Program-made: the position numbers and the translations under genes
In this document: positions 25,501-39,763 of the stretch, piece after piece
How the letters are laid out: every line of letters starts with the position of its first letter
How positions within the stretch are numbered: the first letter of the stretch is position 1
Notes under the pieces: model-generated
Databases searched by the model: none
What the model saw: only the letters and a program-made list of their open reading frames with translations
Told to the model about the DNA's origin: nothing
Source: Panorpa germanica
Lineage: Eukaryota; Arthropoda; Insecta; Mecoptera; Panorpidae
Direction of reading: 5' to 3'
NCBI GenBank assembly: GCA_963678705.1
Contig: OY783210.1
Coordinates: 18,911,331 to 18,975,330 of the forward strand
Length of the DNA stretch: 64,000 nt

Positions 25501-28382
25501 TATCTATCTAAAATTTGAATTTCTGCTTTGCAGCTTGTTTCAGCTCATCTGCATACCAAACAAAATTAGTAATCACGACATTTTTATCGTTTTTCACAAC
25601 AGTCAAAATATAAACCTTGATGGGATCCACGACTCAGTTGCAAGTAGTAACTAACGTATCACACACACATTCGTATGCATATTTTTCACAGTCTGATGTA
25701 TAATAGTGAGGACAGTTCATCGGATCATCCCACGTAGACTTATTTCTTATTACTTTGGATCTTTCTAATAACGAAATGATCAAAAATGACAATTTGATTT
25801 GTAAATATCTCCTATAATATTGCGATTTATTAAACAAAATAATTGGGCATTTGAGGTGCTGATAGTGCTTTAGAACTTTATCAATATATAATACAGTTTT
25901 ATAGACATTCAAATCAAACTGTTATTTTATTTATACTACTATTTCCTATAACTAATAAGTTGAACTGTGCAACAATGTATCTTCCTTCCAATTAATAAAA
26001 GCATGTAGTGTTTGATACTAATTTCTATATAAATTATATGAAGTTTCATTGCAGATGAATAAATTATAATCTGTATTACATAATTCTATTGCAGTCTTCC
26101 GATATTAAAATAACTGAATAATTCATAAGTATAAATAATCAAAAGTTATTATTAATTTGAATATCAATTTTACATATTCAATTACAGTACAGTTAGAAAA
26201 AATATCTTTTAAATTTGCATTACATACATTTATAAAAAAAGATTTACAATTTTGTATGCACCCTATACATAAAATTAGAGAGATAATTAGAAGACTACAC
26301 CCTCTTTTTTACAAACTATTTTACTAAATATAAAACATACTATAATTATCTATGCATGACGCGTAGATAACAAATTTTTCATGTATAATATGTAGAATTA
26401 AGAGGTGCACCTGTATTTTTTGGTACTTGCGTGGTCAACATGTTTTTGGTCATTAAATAAAAATATAAAAAAACCTTCATGTCTTCCGGTATAGACATAG
26501 AAAAATGCTTCAAAAATAAAATAAGTACAATGAACTACATATAATCAAGTTTTATTATACTATAATGCATAACAATGGTAATTGTTGGTAATTCAGTTCT
26601 CTTTTAGTTCTGGAGTCATTCATACTGCAATTTCTATGCGTCTAATTATTTGAGGAACCTATAAATTAATAATGATCATTAGTCTTCTATTGTTAGATAT
26701 TTAAATTTGATTGTTTACAATTACATTTAATGACAAAAATAACCGGCTAGGCATTTACAATTTAGTTTACCGTTTAACCAAGTTAGCCTTATTTTAATGG
26801 ATAAAATGATAACTTCTGCGTAGTATTAAGCATTTATTTCTAATAATATTTGTTTCATGCTGCATAAAAGTGCGTCAAATTAATGCAATAAGTATTTGTA
26901 CAATGTTAACAAAAGTAAATACATACAGAAGCATACGTAAAGTTTTAAAGAAAATATGTAAAATAAGATTCTAAATAAATATTACAAATTAAATAAATAA
27001 GTAAGCAAATTACATTGCATGATACATGGTAAAATATATTGCATATGTATTAGGTATTATTCACGAAAGTAACAATTATTTCACCCTAAAAATACATTTA
27101 TTTGTGGCCCACGCAAATGGCAATGAACCCCAAATAAAATAGGGCTCTTGGGGTGAATGACATAGGATGTAAGTATCAACAGAATACGTCGAGTTGTCTC
27201 GCGAAAGTCGTAAAGGGCATAATACGAATAACAAGAAAATAAAAATGCAAGCTGGTATAATATTCGTATCGTATGGATGCATGGGCGTTGAAAAGAAGCA
27301 ATTCAAAGCTAAGATATTAAAAAAAGACTAGAGATAATTTTCAATTTATAGCTGATAAAAGCAATGAGTCAATAAATAACAAATTCTATTAATCCATAAA
27401 AAAGATCAATTTGTTATTTTGATAGTAATAATATTGATATATTAAAATTATATTTAGAAAACATTTTTAACGTAAAAGGTGACTTTAATATGTTAAAAAA
27501 CCCTTAGCGGATTTATTTTAAATTTTATTCACTATAAAGGAGACAAGTTCCTCATTTATATTGTCTTCCTCACTTCCCTGGCGTTCTAACAAAAATAAAC
27601 TTGAGAAAGAACCGTTTTTAGAATGTAAAATAACTAAATATAATTTTAAAGTATTGTACATTTACATATTTTATTTTAAAAAATATATAAAGTTTATATA
27701 TTTGCTACAAAACAAAAAAGTGCATTAACCAAATATATATTTTGGCGTCTTTCCAAACAGACAATTGAAATATATGTTTTAAAAACAAACATTTCAATTC
27801 AAACAATGACTAATACGTTATTTTACATAGTCTTGTTATTAAATCCGTGGAGTTTTATTTAAGAAAGTGTAACACAGTCTCTATAAACTTTTGCACATTA
27901 CTTTGAGGAACACTGAACTAAACTCTTGGCAATTTTATAAACATTCGCGATGATAAAAATTTTAAATAAGAAAGTGAGTAATCATATAGTTTAAAACTCA
28001 TACAATAATATTAAAGAAAATAAGAATGTCCGCCGCCATTACTGGCAACAATGACTAGAGAAAAATATTAATTATAATTAATAGAACTGAAAATTGCATG
28101 TAAGTATCATTCAAGCTAGCATTATGTTAATTGTGTTAGAAGTGAATGACTTAAAGAATTCTTTCGATTGTGCTGAGAAATATGATGTAACAGAAATTGT
28201 CTGTGATCTTTAGAAAATAGTTTGAAAAGGAAATGTTGCAAGATAACTTGTAACTTAATTTATTCAATACCATAACAATATGTATAGGTATAGTTTTAGT
28301 AAAACAATATTTATTAAAAATCACAAAGCAGTCGATTTATCACAAAGACCACAAAAATCAATAAAGCACTATAAACGGGTAC
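22557..28382. other. Long gene-poor interval
   Basis: AT-rich DNA. Two minus-strand frames look slightly protein-like. One at 25634-25912 ends in a Cys-containing tail (NCPHYYTSDC). One at 27076-27306 has a hydrophobic N-terminal stretch (IFIFLLFVLC). Neither has convincing splice partners, and I do not call them genes. No RNA gene recognised. Confidence 0.5.
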
Positions 28383-28444
28383 TTAACCTCTTGCACTTTA
28401 GCGCAACGCCTATTCGACGCGACGACAATGGTGCATTGGGTTAA
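28383..28444. mobile_element. Tiny TTAA-flanked piggyBac-like remnant
   Basis: A 54-bp block of high G+C (28387-28440) lies between two TTAA sites (28383-28386 and 28441-28444). One end reads CCTCTTGCAC and the complement of the other reads CCCAATGCAC, 7 of 10 bases matching. TTAA duplication and CC(C/T) ends fit piggyBac-type MITEs, but the element is so short that chance is possible. Confidence 0.45.
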
Positions 28445-31400
28445 AAATCAAATAGAAACACCACAATACCAGTAGAACACATAAGTGATAATAAAAAATT
28501 CTGTAGTTTTCAAAACAAAATTATTCAATTTCACTATATACTTTTTATTCATTTTTTCTACTTTAATAATATATTTTTGTTTTGCTTTAATATAACACTT
28601 GGCTAAAAATCATGAAATAAACACATATTTATTTTAGTAAATGATACAAAAAAGTCGTATTTTATCTTTATTCTATTACGGTGCACAGTCTTAAACTATC
28701 GTAAATATATAACACATATTTTTCATATTTATAAATGTATTATCTCCCTTATATATATATACAAACCCTTATCCCTTCCCACTTTACGAATAAATACTAT
28801 ACGAGTGATTGCTTCTGCCATGAATAAAACCAATTATTAGAAAAGAACATACTGATCACATCTCTTGCATCCCTATACTAATAATATCCTTGCACTATCG
28901 ACTTTCTGGTTAACTAGTTTTATTTAACAATAACAAAGTTATTAAATGAATTTTCAATGTTCACCAGCCGTTCGTTTCTGATAAAATTTAATCTTTAAAA
29001 CCCATTACAAAATGTTATCACAAAATCTAATAATGGTAATTTAATACTGATAACAAAATGCAGAGAACAGTGAAAATATGATATCATGTTCTTTTTTTAA
29101 TGCGCAGATCTTACCTGTTATATAATTAGTCAAAAATCAATTTTAAATTATTTTAGGAAAATATTTATTCAATAATAAAATTTATTATGTAATCATTTTC
29201 ATTATTATTATTTATACGTAAATAACATAATTGTTAAATCAAATATTTAGTAAAACTAAGGAAGTAATATAACAATAATATTTAATATTATTCAGGTATA
29301 TTACATCAATATTTTCAAATCAAATTTTAACAACGGGTATTATAAATTCAGTACAGCCAACTTAATAATAATATGTTCATCATTTCCTGTCGTCTGGTTA
29401 TAAATAGCGAATGAATAATTGACTGCATTAAATTGGACAATTTCAAATAGTTATTTTATATTAAGCTATTCAGTATATTGAAATATATTACCTAGATGAA
29501 ATGATACTGCTATATTTGGTAAGTCAATATGCGGCTATGTTATATAAAAGTTTTTAAACTGAAGATACGATTCACGAGTCTTTTACTGAACCGGTCTATC
29601 CACCTTAGTTTCGCGATACGTTGACTCAAAACGCCCATAACATATAAACAAAACGAAGTTCAGTCAAAACAGGGCACGAAAACTTTTAGTGTATGTAAAA
29701 GTATGCAAAAGCAGATAAAAAACGAGTATAAAATAGTCTCTTATATAATTCAAAATAACCCACGTATTTTCTAGTGATCATTTTTTTTTTCGTTGTTAAA
29801 TTAGTTGTTAATATTTTATTTTCAAAAATAGCAATATTTCTTCGCTTTTAAAAATGTAGCCCCCTAACACACTGTTTATATCTCCTTGACAAACCAAGGG
29901 CAATCTGTTATACATATGATATCATCAACTGTACTGGTACAGTCATGTATATAAAAATTATAAAAGATGATAACAGACATAGTGAGTTATATGGAACACT
30001 CTAGTGATCAGTAACTAAAAATAATAGGGTGTTTTATGGAGCTACCATATTACTGTTTATTATTAACTTTATCAAATTATATATGCGAGTATGTGAGATA
30101 AATATAATTAATTCTTAGTAAAGTACATAAAATATTGATAAGAATTAATAATATAAAGGAAACCTTTCTACTCATATACCTAAATGTTTAACATTATAAA
30201 AAAATCTGAAGAATTTGATCAGCTTTTATGGTACTCAATAAATTAAAACTATTTTAATAATTAATAAAATGTCTACATTAAATTAATTAAAAAACTATTA
30301 AATAGTTTATCTCTTTAAAAAATGTGAAAAATCTCAAGGACTTTAAATAACTCATTTTGCTTATTAGCTATATAATATGTACTAAACATTTGGAAAAAAT
30401 TAATATGAAAGATTCAGAGCCAATGAACTGTATAAACAAATCAAATGTAATTTGTAAATAAATTTAACAAATGAAAAACTTATTGGTCCGTGTTATTATA
30501 TATGTTTAATACCAATTTAAATAGCTTTATTAATGCAGTGACCCCCAAAATTATAATTTCATTAATTTTACTTTATATATTTGACCTTAATTTATTATAC
30601 TCGAATGAATAATTTTTTTAATTGAGGAATTTATAGCTGTAGGTGTTTTATACACACATAGATAGAAACAAACATTATTTTTAATATAATTTTTCGATTT
30701 ACATTCGCGTTTTCAATAGATTAAATAAATACATTGCGCTTTGATTTTTACACAGTGTAAAGAACAATGATCGAAATATTTTTCTAGTTTCAAATTTTAA
30801 AATATGTAGATTAAATAATTGTTTGAATAAATATGTTTATAATTATGTAATAACAAACTTTTAAGTAATTTTATTAAATTATATTCGGTGATTAATTTTG
30901 TGAAGTGTTATTTAACAAAGTTTAAATGTTATGTAAAAAAAAGTTTTAAAAATATTTATCAGAAAAATACATATACATACTGATAAGAAAAATCACATTT
31001 ATATTTACTTTAAATTCATTATTTTTTATCAAACGAGTAAACATTCATTCAGGTTGATATGAAAGTTATCAACACTTTAAAATGTACGAGTACCATATAT
31101 TTGTGTTCTGAAAATAAAAATTAACCGATACAGTATGTAGAATATTGTTTATTATTTAATTGAATTAGGCATCTCAAGCGCCTTAATTCATTTGGCGTTA
31201 TTCTCTAACGTAATTTTAAATTGAATATTGATTAATCTAACAGGAATCTTACGCAGACACTCAAAGTTATTTTATTCATTTTTGTTCAAATCAAAAACAG
31301 TGTTGTTTTTACTTTTCATTAAAAAATTTCGGATATTAATTTAAGGGATTGTACGACGAAACTTTTCAAGCATTACCGAACCAATGAAATGTGTATAACC

Positions 31401-34400
31401 TAATTCGCCGATATAAATAACTATCAAATAAATTAAACGAATTATTCAAAGCGAATATTAAATTAAGCGCATTTATTAAATGGACTGTGCTATTTTTAAG
31501 GTTACTTCATTTTTATAATAAAAAAAAAAATACATGTCATAATTATTTAAAAATACGTATAAAATAATAATAAATTCGTACATATAAAGCATATGTCTAA
31601 GTCTTAGCATGTGTCTAAATTTAAATCATCTATAAAATTCGCATGCGCAGAACAATGTCCGGCGCACTAGTGCCTGATTAACCTAACTTATAACCTTGGG
31701 ACAGTGACGTAATATAAATTAGTATTTAAATTTATACACTAGTATGTTTATTATTTAGAAAAATATTTTCATTTAACTTTAACATTTATAATAGCTTTTG
31801 AGTATGTACAATAAAATTTGCACTATTTTTAATCTTGGTATGCAATAAAAAATAAGTAAAATGCTATTTTGTATTAAAGAAACAATGGACAATTTTATAC
31901 TTTTGTCTTTTAGTATATTTAGTATATATTTTCTATATAACCGGTATTAATATTTTAAATATGCAGGTGTGATTATATATATACAAAAAAGAATTTCAAT
32001 ATAATAACAAAATAAACATCCATATTTTTATGTTTTTAAATTCTTCATCGAAATAAATACAATAAATAAATAATGACTCAGTGCAATTATAAAAACAAAT
32101 GACGTATCGTTATCATAATTCAGGTATATATACGTCGCTAGAGGAATTTTAGTACGCAGAAATATCGGGATCCTGAAGTAGTAGTAGTAGTTGTTAAGTA
32201 ACAATGTTACAGATACAGAAACAGTTAAATTGACAATAAAGTTAACTAATTCTACTTCAATTCATCGTTGTAACAATTCATCGCGAAGTAATTAAAAAAT
32301 GACGATGTTAATCAATTAAAAAATGTAATACACATCCAAAATGCCATCACTTTGCATTAAATTCTATTGCGTTTGCGATATAGTATCCCACAACTTTAAG
32401 ATGTAGGTGGTTTATAATTCAAAATTAATTTATTCTTACTGTTATATGCACTTGATGATAATTGAAACAACTTCCTTTATTAAAACATTATGCTACTACC
32501 GTTACATCCGTATAAGTTAATCTGCTTTACTGTTTTGGGCTTGAACTTGAAACAGCTTTTATGATAATAGGCAATGTCAGAAACATGTTCCACATACTGG
32601 TTGCTTCTAGATAGAAACTACTGTTTCATAAATGGCAGATTAGAACCATGTCACAAGAAAAACATGATTTATACTAATTGAAATTGTTTTATTTTAAATT
32701 TTGCAACACACACAATATGACGAATTACACGACAAACCGAACAAACATTGACCTCGCTTTTTGTAACTGAATTAACATTTAATTGATAACTAAAAATACT
32801 GCAACAAAAATTGTGTTGCCATCGATACACCAAATTTTAATCGTAGTCCACGCTCAAAGTTAAATTAAGCCATGCTTGTGTATTTTTAATTAATTAAAAA
32901 TTATTTACGCTATATAAGATTATTATAATATATCATTTATGTCGCAGATACGTTTAAACGTCAATTATACATAAACTTAACGAATTGTATTACTTTCTCT
33001 TGAAAGTGTACTTACATTATTTACAATTAATGTAAATATAAACATTATTATTTATTTGGAATAAATACTGAATTAAACTAAATAAAAATAAAACGCTTGA
33101 AGAGCTTGATAATCAGAACAAAAACCACCTACCATGACTAATGTCTATCAAACGAGATTAACGCAAAACGTACACAAATAAAAAGAAACCTGAGAACACC
33201 GTCAACTTCTTAGTGTTCGCTTCACAAACTTACCGAATAATATGAGTATATTTTATTATACAATATAGCAATTTGAATGTTAAGAAATTTTGTGTTGAAA
33301 TTTGACCCCATTTTAATTTAGCTATACTATGGATGGATAAAAACTATCTCATAAAAAATAGATGTTGCGAAAGTATTTAATTTATTTTATCCTAATAAAA
33401 TATTATTGAAATAAATGAATACCTTTTTGAAACTGAAATACTTACAATATAATTTTGTGGGTGAGAGGAAATCAATTCCTGCTAAACACACAGTTATGCA
33501 TATTTCAAGGTTATCTAATAACAAAATGTACGTAAACAATTTTACCCAATAACATAATCATAAAACTTTACATTAGTTTCCATAACTTATAAAAATGAAT
33601 TGCATAAAATGAATCCACCACTGTATTTTTAGTTTTTTGGAAGACAGCCAAAATACATTTCCAGCGTTCCAAAAATTGTTAATCAGAATCTCGTGTATTC
33701 ATTTACAAAAAAAAAAATGTACTAGCCTATTTCTACAAGAAACAAACAAGATGCTGTAAAACTCGATCAAGTTTGTACAGAGCGAAAATAGAAAAGATCA
33801 ATACACTGGAAAGCAGTCTGGTCAGTTGTAATCTAACAACTAATGCAATGCAATCATAATTATAAATAAAAATATATTGAATATTCAATATTGCATATAA
33901 ATGTGAAACGAAAGAAATAACAGTGAAACTTTTTATTTTATTATATTTAAATTAGAGTGTAGAGAAATATTTACTAACAAGAAAAAAACTTTCTTAGTAT
34001 TTATAATTATTTTTGTTCAGAATATGTCTTTAATTTAATCAACATATGATTGTCGAAAGACTAAATATAAACAAGTATTTTGATATAATTTTCAAAGGCA
34101 TGCTTATGCTAGATAAGCGGTTTTATTTCGTAATGGAATTACTTGATGTTTAAACTTAAGCTAGATGTACAACGTCTTATATATTTATGAATTTAGACAA
34201 ACATTTAGCTCACTCGCACTCTTGCGAAAAGACATCTCTTAAATAAACTTATTACTAAAAATAATCTATATATAAAATATTCTCTAGATGTAATAACCGA
34301 TATTTTTTTCTGTTTTGTTTGTTTGAAACACATTATCATATATGTGTATTGCATACTCGTATATACATACATTAAATATATTATATAAAAAAACATGTTT

Positions 34401-36040
34401 GACGGCTATTATATTATACTCATTATATAACAAAAAAAAACATTAAAAAATCAATAAAAAATTCAATCCTTTTTAAATATTCAGATTCACATTAAAAAAA
34501 TATTGTCTTGATTACTTCTTTATCACTTATATTAGAAAAATAAATAAAAAATGATGTAAAAAAAAATTGAAAATGCGTTAAATAATTTTTTTCTTAAATA
34601 TTTCAAAATGTACATCAAATATTTCTTAATTGGAATGCCTTGATTAATTTTGACTAGAGTAAGTATGAATAAGACTAATTATAACGTATTTTTAATAAAT
34701 GAAACATTTTTATTTACCTAAACTTGAACTTTATAAAAAGGAATAAATACATATAATAATATATAATCATGAATTATATAATAATTCATAAAATAAACAT
34801 GCCACATCCTGAATACACATGCCAGTAAGTAGCATTTACTAGTATTAGTAATTAGCACAGACAGATAATATAGATTGTATATATGGAACAATGAGACAAT
34901 TTAAACTTTTCTTCAGAAATTTAATTTAACAAGCATGACTCGGAAACTACAGATGATCTCAAAAACATTATCCGTGCAATGTAAACTCCTAAAAAGTACA
35001 CTAATCTATATACTAGACAGGTGGTTATTTTCAATTTATAATATCCATGCATATATATCCATTTACAAGTTGTACTATCTTGTTTAAAACACCCTGTAGT
35101 ATTAGGTATGTATAAACTTTATATATATCAAACTATTTAAATAAAACTAAAAAAAGAAATTAAATTTTTGTTACACTGTCATGATGTTATGTTGTTCTTT
35201 TTAACTGTCTAGATACTTCAAGTATTTTTTTATATATATAATTATTTTTTCTATTTCTTTTCTTTCGATTTTATTTTTAACACGATATTCAAATGTATCG
35301 AAGACGATGAACAACAATAATACAAACAAACACGTACTGGCTCTTACAAAGTAGTAATCGCCTCTGTGTTTTAAATTTCAATGTATGTACCTATATGAAT
35401 GTATATTATACAAATACCCAACTACTAACGGTTTTACATTAAACCACAATTTCTTCATTAGCTACTTTAGCGTGTAATTAATATTACACAGTATATAAAT
35501 ATATGTAACCATATGTATTATATATCTCTAGAGTTGGTATTAGGTTACCTAATTTTTTTTGTCTACATTCTATGCTTGAAAAAGTATTGATATTTAAATG
35601 TTTATTTTTATTTTCAAATTATTACAATCAATTTAAAATTCACGTAGTTTTACAACTATTCAAAAATTTCAATGAAACGCAGAAGTAAAATAATATAATA
35701 TATTTTATATAACTATACAATCTCATTATTCCATTCTGAAACGCACAATAACTAAGTTCACACACCATGACTAAAATTAGTAAAATAAATTATAGCAGCA
35801 CTGTCCAAATGACGGTCTGATACATATTATATATTACACTTTTAGAACTCTTTCCTAGTTTATAAAAGTAGTTTACATTTATGATTACGGTTTTATAGAA
35901 ATTGGACAACGCTGAACTAGAATTACCCTACTGTTATATTTTTTAATGTCTTCTTAATTAATGAAATAAAAAGTATAACACACATGTATATACCTTGTTT
36001 GCGCAGACTTAACAATCTTCATAATGCATTTAATCGACCC
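28445..36040. other. Long gene-poor interval
   Basis: No coding exon that I can support. Short promoter-like words occur: an AP-1-type TGACTCA at 29622-29628 within a G+C-richer patch, and a GCATGCGCA word near 31640 (like NRF1 sites) in another G+C-richer patch up to about 31710. The rest is AT-rich with many homopolymers, and may be introns or upstream DNA of adducin or another gene. Confidence 0.5.
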
Positions 36041-36140
36041 CCACTTTATCATAGTGGGATTTGCACTTTCTAGACCGGAAGTGAGTGGTTATGGTTTGTG
36101 AGTGGTTATGGTTTGTGAGTTCCTGTGACGTCATCAGTCG
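36040..36140. promoter_or_regulatory. Promoter-like patch with CRE and tandem 17-bp repeat
   Basis: Contains a perfect CREB/ATF palindrome TGACGTCA at 36126-36133. Just before it the word GTGAGTGGTTATGGTTT is repeated twice in tandem, followed by a third partial copy (GTGAGTTCC). A short hairpin, CCCACTTTATCATAGTGGG, precedes them. Composition is much richer in G+C than the flanks. It is a likely enhancer or promoter, but no gene start can be assigned to it. Confidence 0.4.
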
Positions 36141-38784
36141 TTACCGTTATAAAGTTTATATAAATAATTGTATATTTATCTTGTATACTCGTATTATTTT
36201 GTAGACTAATGCGGCATTATTTTTATATATTATTTATAGTTGAACATAATAAAAAGATTAAATATTTGTAAGATAATTACTAGTATATTAAGTTACAAGA
36301 TCTTATTACTTTGCTTTTACTGAGTTTGTTTTGTTAGATAAGAAGTTTTTTATTATTTATTTTTCTTGGATTTAACAATGATTAATTAAAAACATAGCTT
36401 TAAAAATCAATTTTATTATGTATTCTAAAACAGTAACTTGCGTCAATTAAAAATGTTACATCGCTATCCCTATAAAAACAAACCTAATAATTACGTAATA
36501 TGTATGTATCAGATACGTTTAGATATAATTTATATGATACATACTTTGTTCAGTAGATCAAACTACAAATATGAAAACGTGCAGATCACTAAAAAATGTT
36601 GAAAAAAGTTTTAAAAATCCATATACACCCCGTAGTTGTAAATACAGAAAGACATTAATTAATTTTATTATACAAAAACATAAAGCGAGTAATATGAACC
36701 AGAATGAAATTAGGTTACCAGTTCATTGTACCAGCATGAAGCCTTACTCTCCCCAAAAATAGTTTATTATACTATTACGTTTGAGTAAACTTATAATATT
36801 TAACTTATCGATAAGAAAGCTTATCGGTGCATATATAAATTTTCTTTTAGTTCTTTTTAATACGAATATAAATCAATTATTTTCTCTGAAGGCCATAATT
36901 TTTGTTTTGCACAACTTTGAACATACAACCGAATTCCAAATATTCCAATTCAGTTCGGATATGCAGCACACCCCTATTTGCCCGTAACACAGATAGAATG
37001 CGATAAAATCAACCGGCTTGCGATTATTTGCATTCTAAAAATAAATCAGCCATATGATTATCTCGACATAGCATGCTTTCGTGCTACTTACGAGGCTGTA
37101 CATCTAGCACCATTATTTCTTAAAACTGGGTTTTGCAATTTAAAATGCATATATACATATTTAGAAATAATATAATTTTGAATGGAATATAAAAACTAAT
37201 TTACCATTCAATTTATGTAAAATACATACATATAGAATATATTTTGTTTACAATTTTTAATCACTATATTATTTATTACATTATAAAAACTAGCATAATG
37301 TTTTTTCGTATACTTTAAACGTTTAAATATATTTCTCAATATATTGTTGAATATTTATTAATACTCATTACTCTTTGTTACATGATAGGAATAATAATTG
37401 TTTATTGAAACATATTTGAACTTTTAACAAAACGTTAACATAAAAATTACTTTAAAAAATAGTGATATATGGGTGGCCGGTAATAATTGAAAATATTCAT
37501 GTCCTTGGTTTAAGCTGTTTTGTAAATATTATGACAACACCTACAATGTTTACACACAATCTATTGTATCGAAAAAAAATGCTATCTAATTATATTTGTA
37601 AATTAAAGCATTCTAATCAGGACCTACTAGCATCGTCAAAATAAAATTTCAGCAGACAGAACACTAGGATCTATTATATAAAGAGAATTATATTTTATTT
37701 GTTTGCAAAAATTACTTTTTTTTGTCATTTTCTTAAGGACTAAAGATTAATAGAAACGCAGAACGGTAATATTAGTGCAATATTTATTATAACATTAGTT
37801 ACATGTATTGATTAAAAGTTATTTTATGGAATGGCTCAATAAGTGTTACCAAGATTAATAATCTAAGAAGGTTCTCTTGTTTATAAGAATATAATATCCC
37901 TGTCCTATAACATATCCTCCGTCTATACATACTCATTAACTTCGTTTTAAAATATCAATCGTTCAAATTTTTGTTGATAAATTATAATTGTAGATATTTA
38001 ATTATTTAGCAGAAGGTATTTTATACTTAAAATGTGATTGTAATAAAATAATATGTGAATAGAATATGACATCACTATCCAAAATAACTCTGAAGCAGCA
38101 GTCGTTTGAAATATTAGCTGTAGCATTACACTGTTAAATAAAAAGCACACAACTTGTACAATAACATTGTTTAAATTTTAAAAGAAAGATTATATTGCCT
38201 TAATTTCCTAATGAAAACTTAAATGTGGTACGTATCAATAATTTAATTGTAAAAATGGAAAGATTAAAATTAAGATTATATAAAATTTTGCTCAACAAAT
38301 ACTAACCGCTACTAGTTACTCAGTGAATAAAACAAAAATATTTGTATTTCTTACAAGACTTCTGTTAGTCGCTAAATTAAATTTATTATATAAAATTAAA
38401 AACTGTAAATGATGATAAGAGTATGCTATTATTTTTATGTTATCTTTAAGATTCGTTACTAAAACAAACATTAGGATAATTTACTGAGATTCTGAGACAG
38501 GTTTGGAAAAACAATTTACCTAGTTCTAATATTTTTATGTAAGTTAATATAAAACATAATACGGAAAATAGTACTTTGTTTCTGTTGTGAATGTTGGAAG
38601 TTTATAAAATTATAGAAGTTATATGTAAGTTTGGAAAGAAAATTAATTTAATTGATAAGAAAGCATTATCCAAAATTAAGAGAATTTAATCTGAAAAATG
38701 AGATTAAAAATATTTTGATAGGAATTGCCTAATTTTAATACAGATTTTAATTAAAATAGAAATATATTTGAGTAAATTTAAGAA
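36141..38784. other. AT-rich interval without a supported gene
   Basis: Three short forward frames (36571-36762, 36781-36987, 36978-37175) lie close together but show no splice sites, shared phase or recognisable motif. Otherwise nothing is seen. Confidence 0.45.
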
Positions 38785-39099
38785 TTAACCCTTCATGTTC
38801 TAAATAAATATTGTATTGCACATATTCATTTTGCCGCTAGCAACTGGCATATGACACACCCCACTAGAGCTTATGTCATTTTCACTGACAAAATACGTCA
38901 AGATCAAATTACAACCAAGCTATCTAATAAAACGGACATCCTTTAAAAAGTGTGATATAATATTTACTCACCCTTATCAATATTCCAGTTGTAAATCCAC
39001 GCCAAACAAGTCACAAAGCACAAATACAATGACTATGCAACACACTCCTTGGCACAGGACTGAAGGAAATAAATTTTTCAAGCAGTGGTAATGGGTTAA
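38785..39099. mobile_element. TTAA-flanked piggyBac-like MITE candidate
   Basis: A 307-bp block (38789-39095), richer in G+C than its flanks, starts CCCTTCATG and ends GGTAATGGG between direct TTAA sites (38785-38788 and 39096-39099). The CCC...GGG ends with a TTAA duplication fit piggyBac-type elements. The terminal repeats match only in the first few bases, so the call is tentative. No transposase frame. Confidence 0.4.
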
Positions 39100-39289
39100 T
39101 GCAGCATACGCCCATAAAATCCAATTACACAATAAAATAATGTTAAATACATTAAATATTATGGTACAAATGTTAAATATCACTTATTTTATTTTAAAAT
39201 CACAGGTATTCGTTAAAATAATATCGTAAAACGATGAACTTTTCGTGTTCGTTTCGATCTAAATGTCCATTAGATATTTTTTGTTACAG

Positions 39290-39457
39290 AGCGTCACTGC
39301 CGTCACTGCTAGTTTTATTCGTTTACCGATACCTGATGAGATGCGCGCGCAACGTATCTTAGAAATGCCAAAGAAGTCCGCAGACGACAGCGCACTAATA
39401 AGTATTGCCCGAGAGAGAATGAATCAAATGATATTAATTCAAATCTTAAGTAAATGA
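39290..39457 (+). CDS. Candidate terminal exon of an unidentified gene
   Basis: An acceptor (TTTTTTGTTACAG) precedes a G+C-richer open frame of 55 codons ending in TGA, with an AATAAA signal at 39504-39509, 47 bases after the stop. The peptide includes LPIPDEMRAQRILEMPKKSA and ISIARERMNQM. It does not resemble a family I recognise, and no upstream exons were found. It could also be a spurious frame within repeat-derived DNA. Confidence 0.35.
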   Translation, partial: SVTAVTASFIRLPIPDEMRAQRILEMPKKSADDSALISIARERMNQMILIQILSK

Positions 39458-39763
39458 GATGCAATTATAAATAGACTTAAATTCTAATAGTCCTTTTATT
39501 AATAATAAATCCTATTATTGTCAATCTTAACTGAATTATATTTGTCTGATAGTTTTTATTTATACATATATATAGAAGAGAATACTCTTGTCTTCTTAAT
39601 ATTCTACAGCTTCTTTAAAAAAAATATTAATGCAATTGCCATTAATTATTAACATTATCATTTATTACAAAAATATATATTTTTATTTGTAAAATATGTA
39701 AATATAATTAGTAACAAATATACTAAAAATAAACCTATATAATAAAACATATTAATCTACTCA

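Noticed and set aside
25634..25912. Minus-strand frame with a Cys-containing C-terminal end (WDDPMNCPHYYTSDC)
   Set aside because: A weak acceptor could exist near 25765, but there is no partner exon, signal peptide or recognisable family, and the upstream half looks like random AT-rich translation.
27076..27306. Minus-strand frame with a hydrophobic N-terminus, possibly a secreted peptide
   Set aside because: No splice or poly(A) context, no conserved motif, and the length is expected by chance in a 64-kb window.
36571..37175. Three adjacent forward frames of 60-68 codons
   Set aside because: They are in different frames or separated by stops, lack splice sites, and show no motif.
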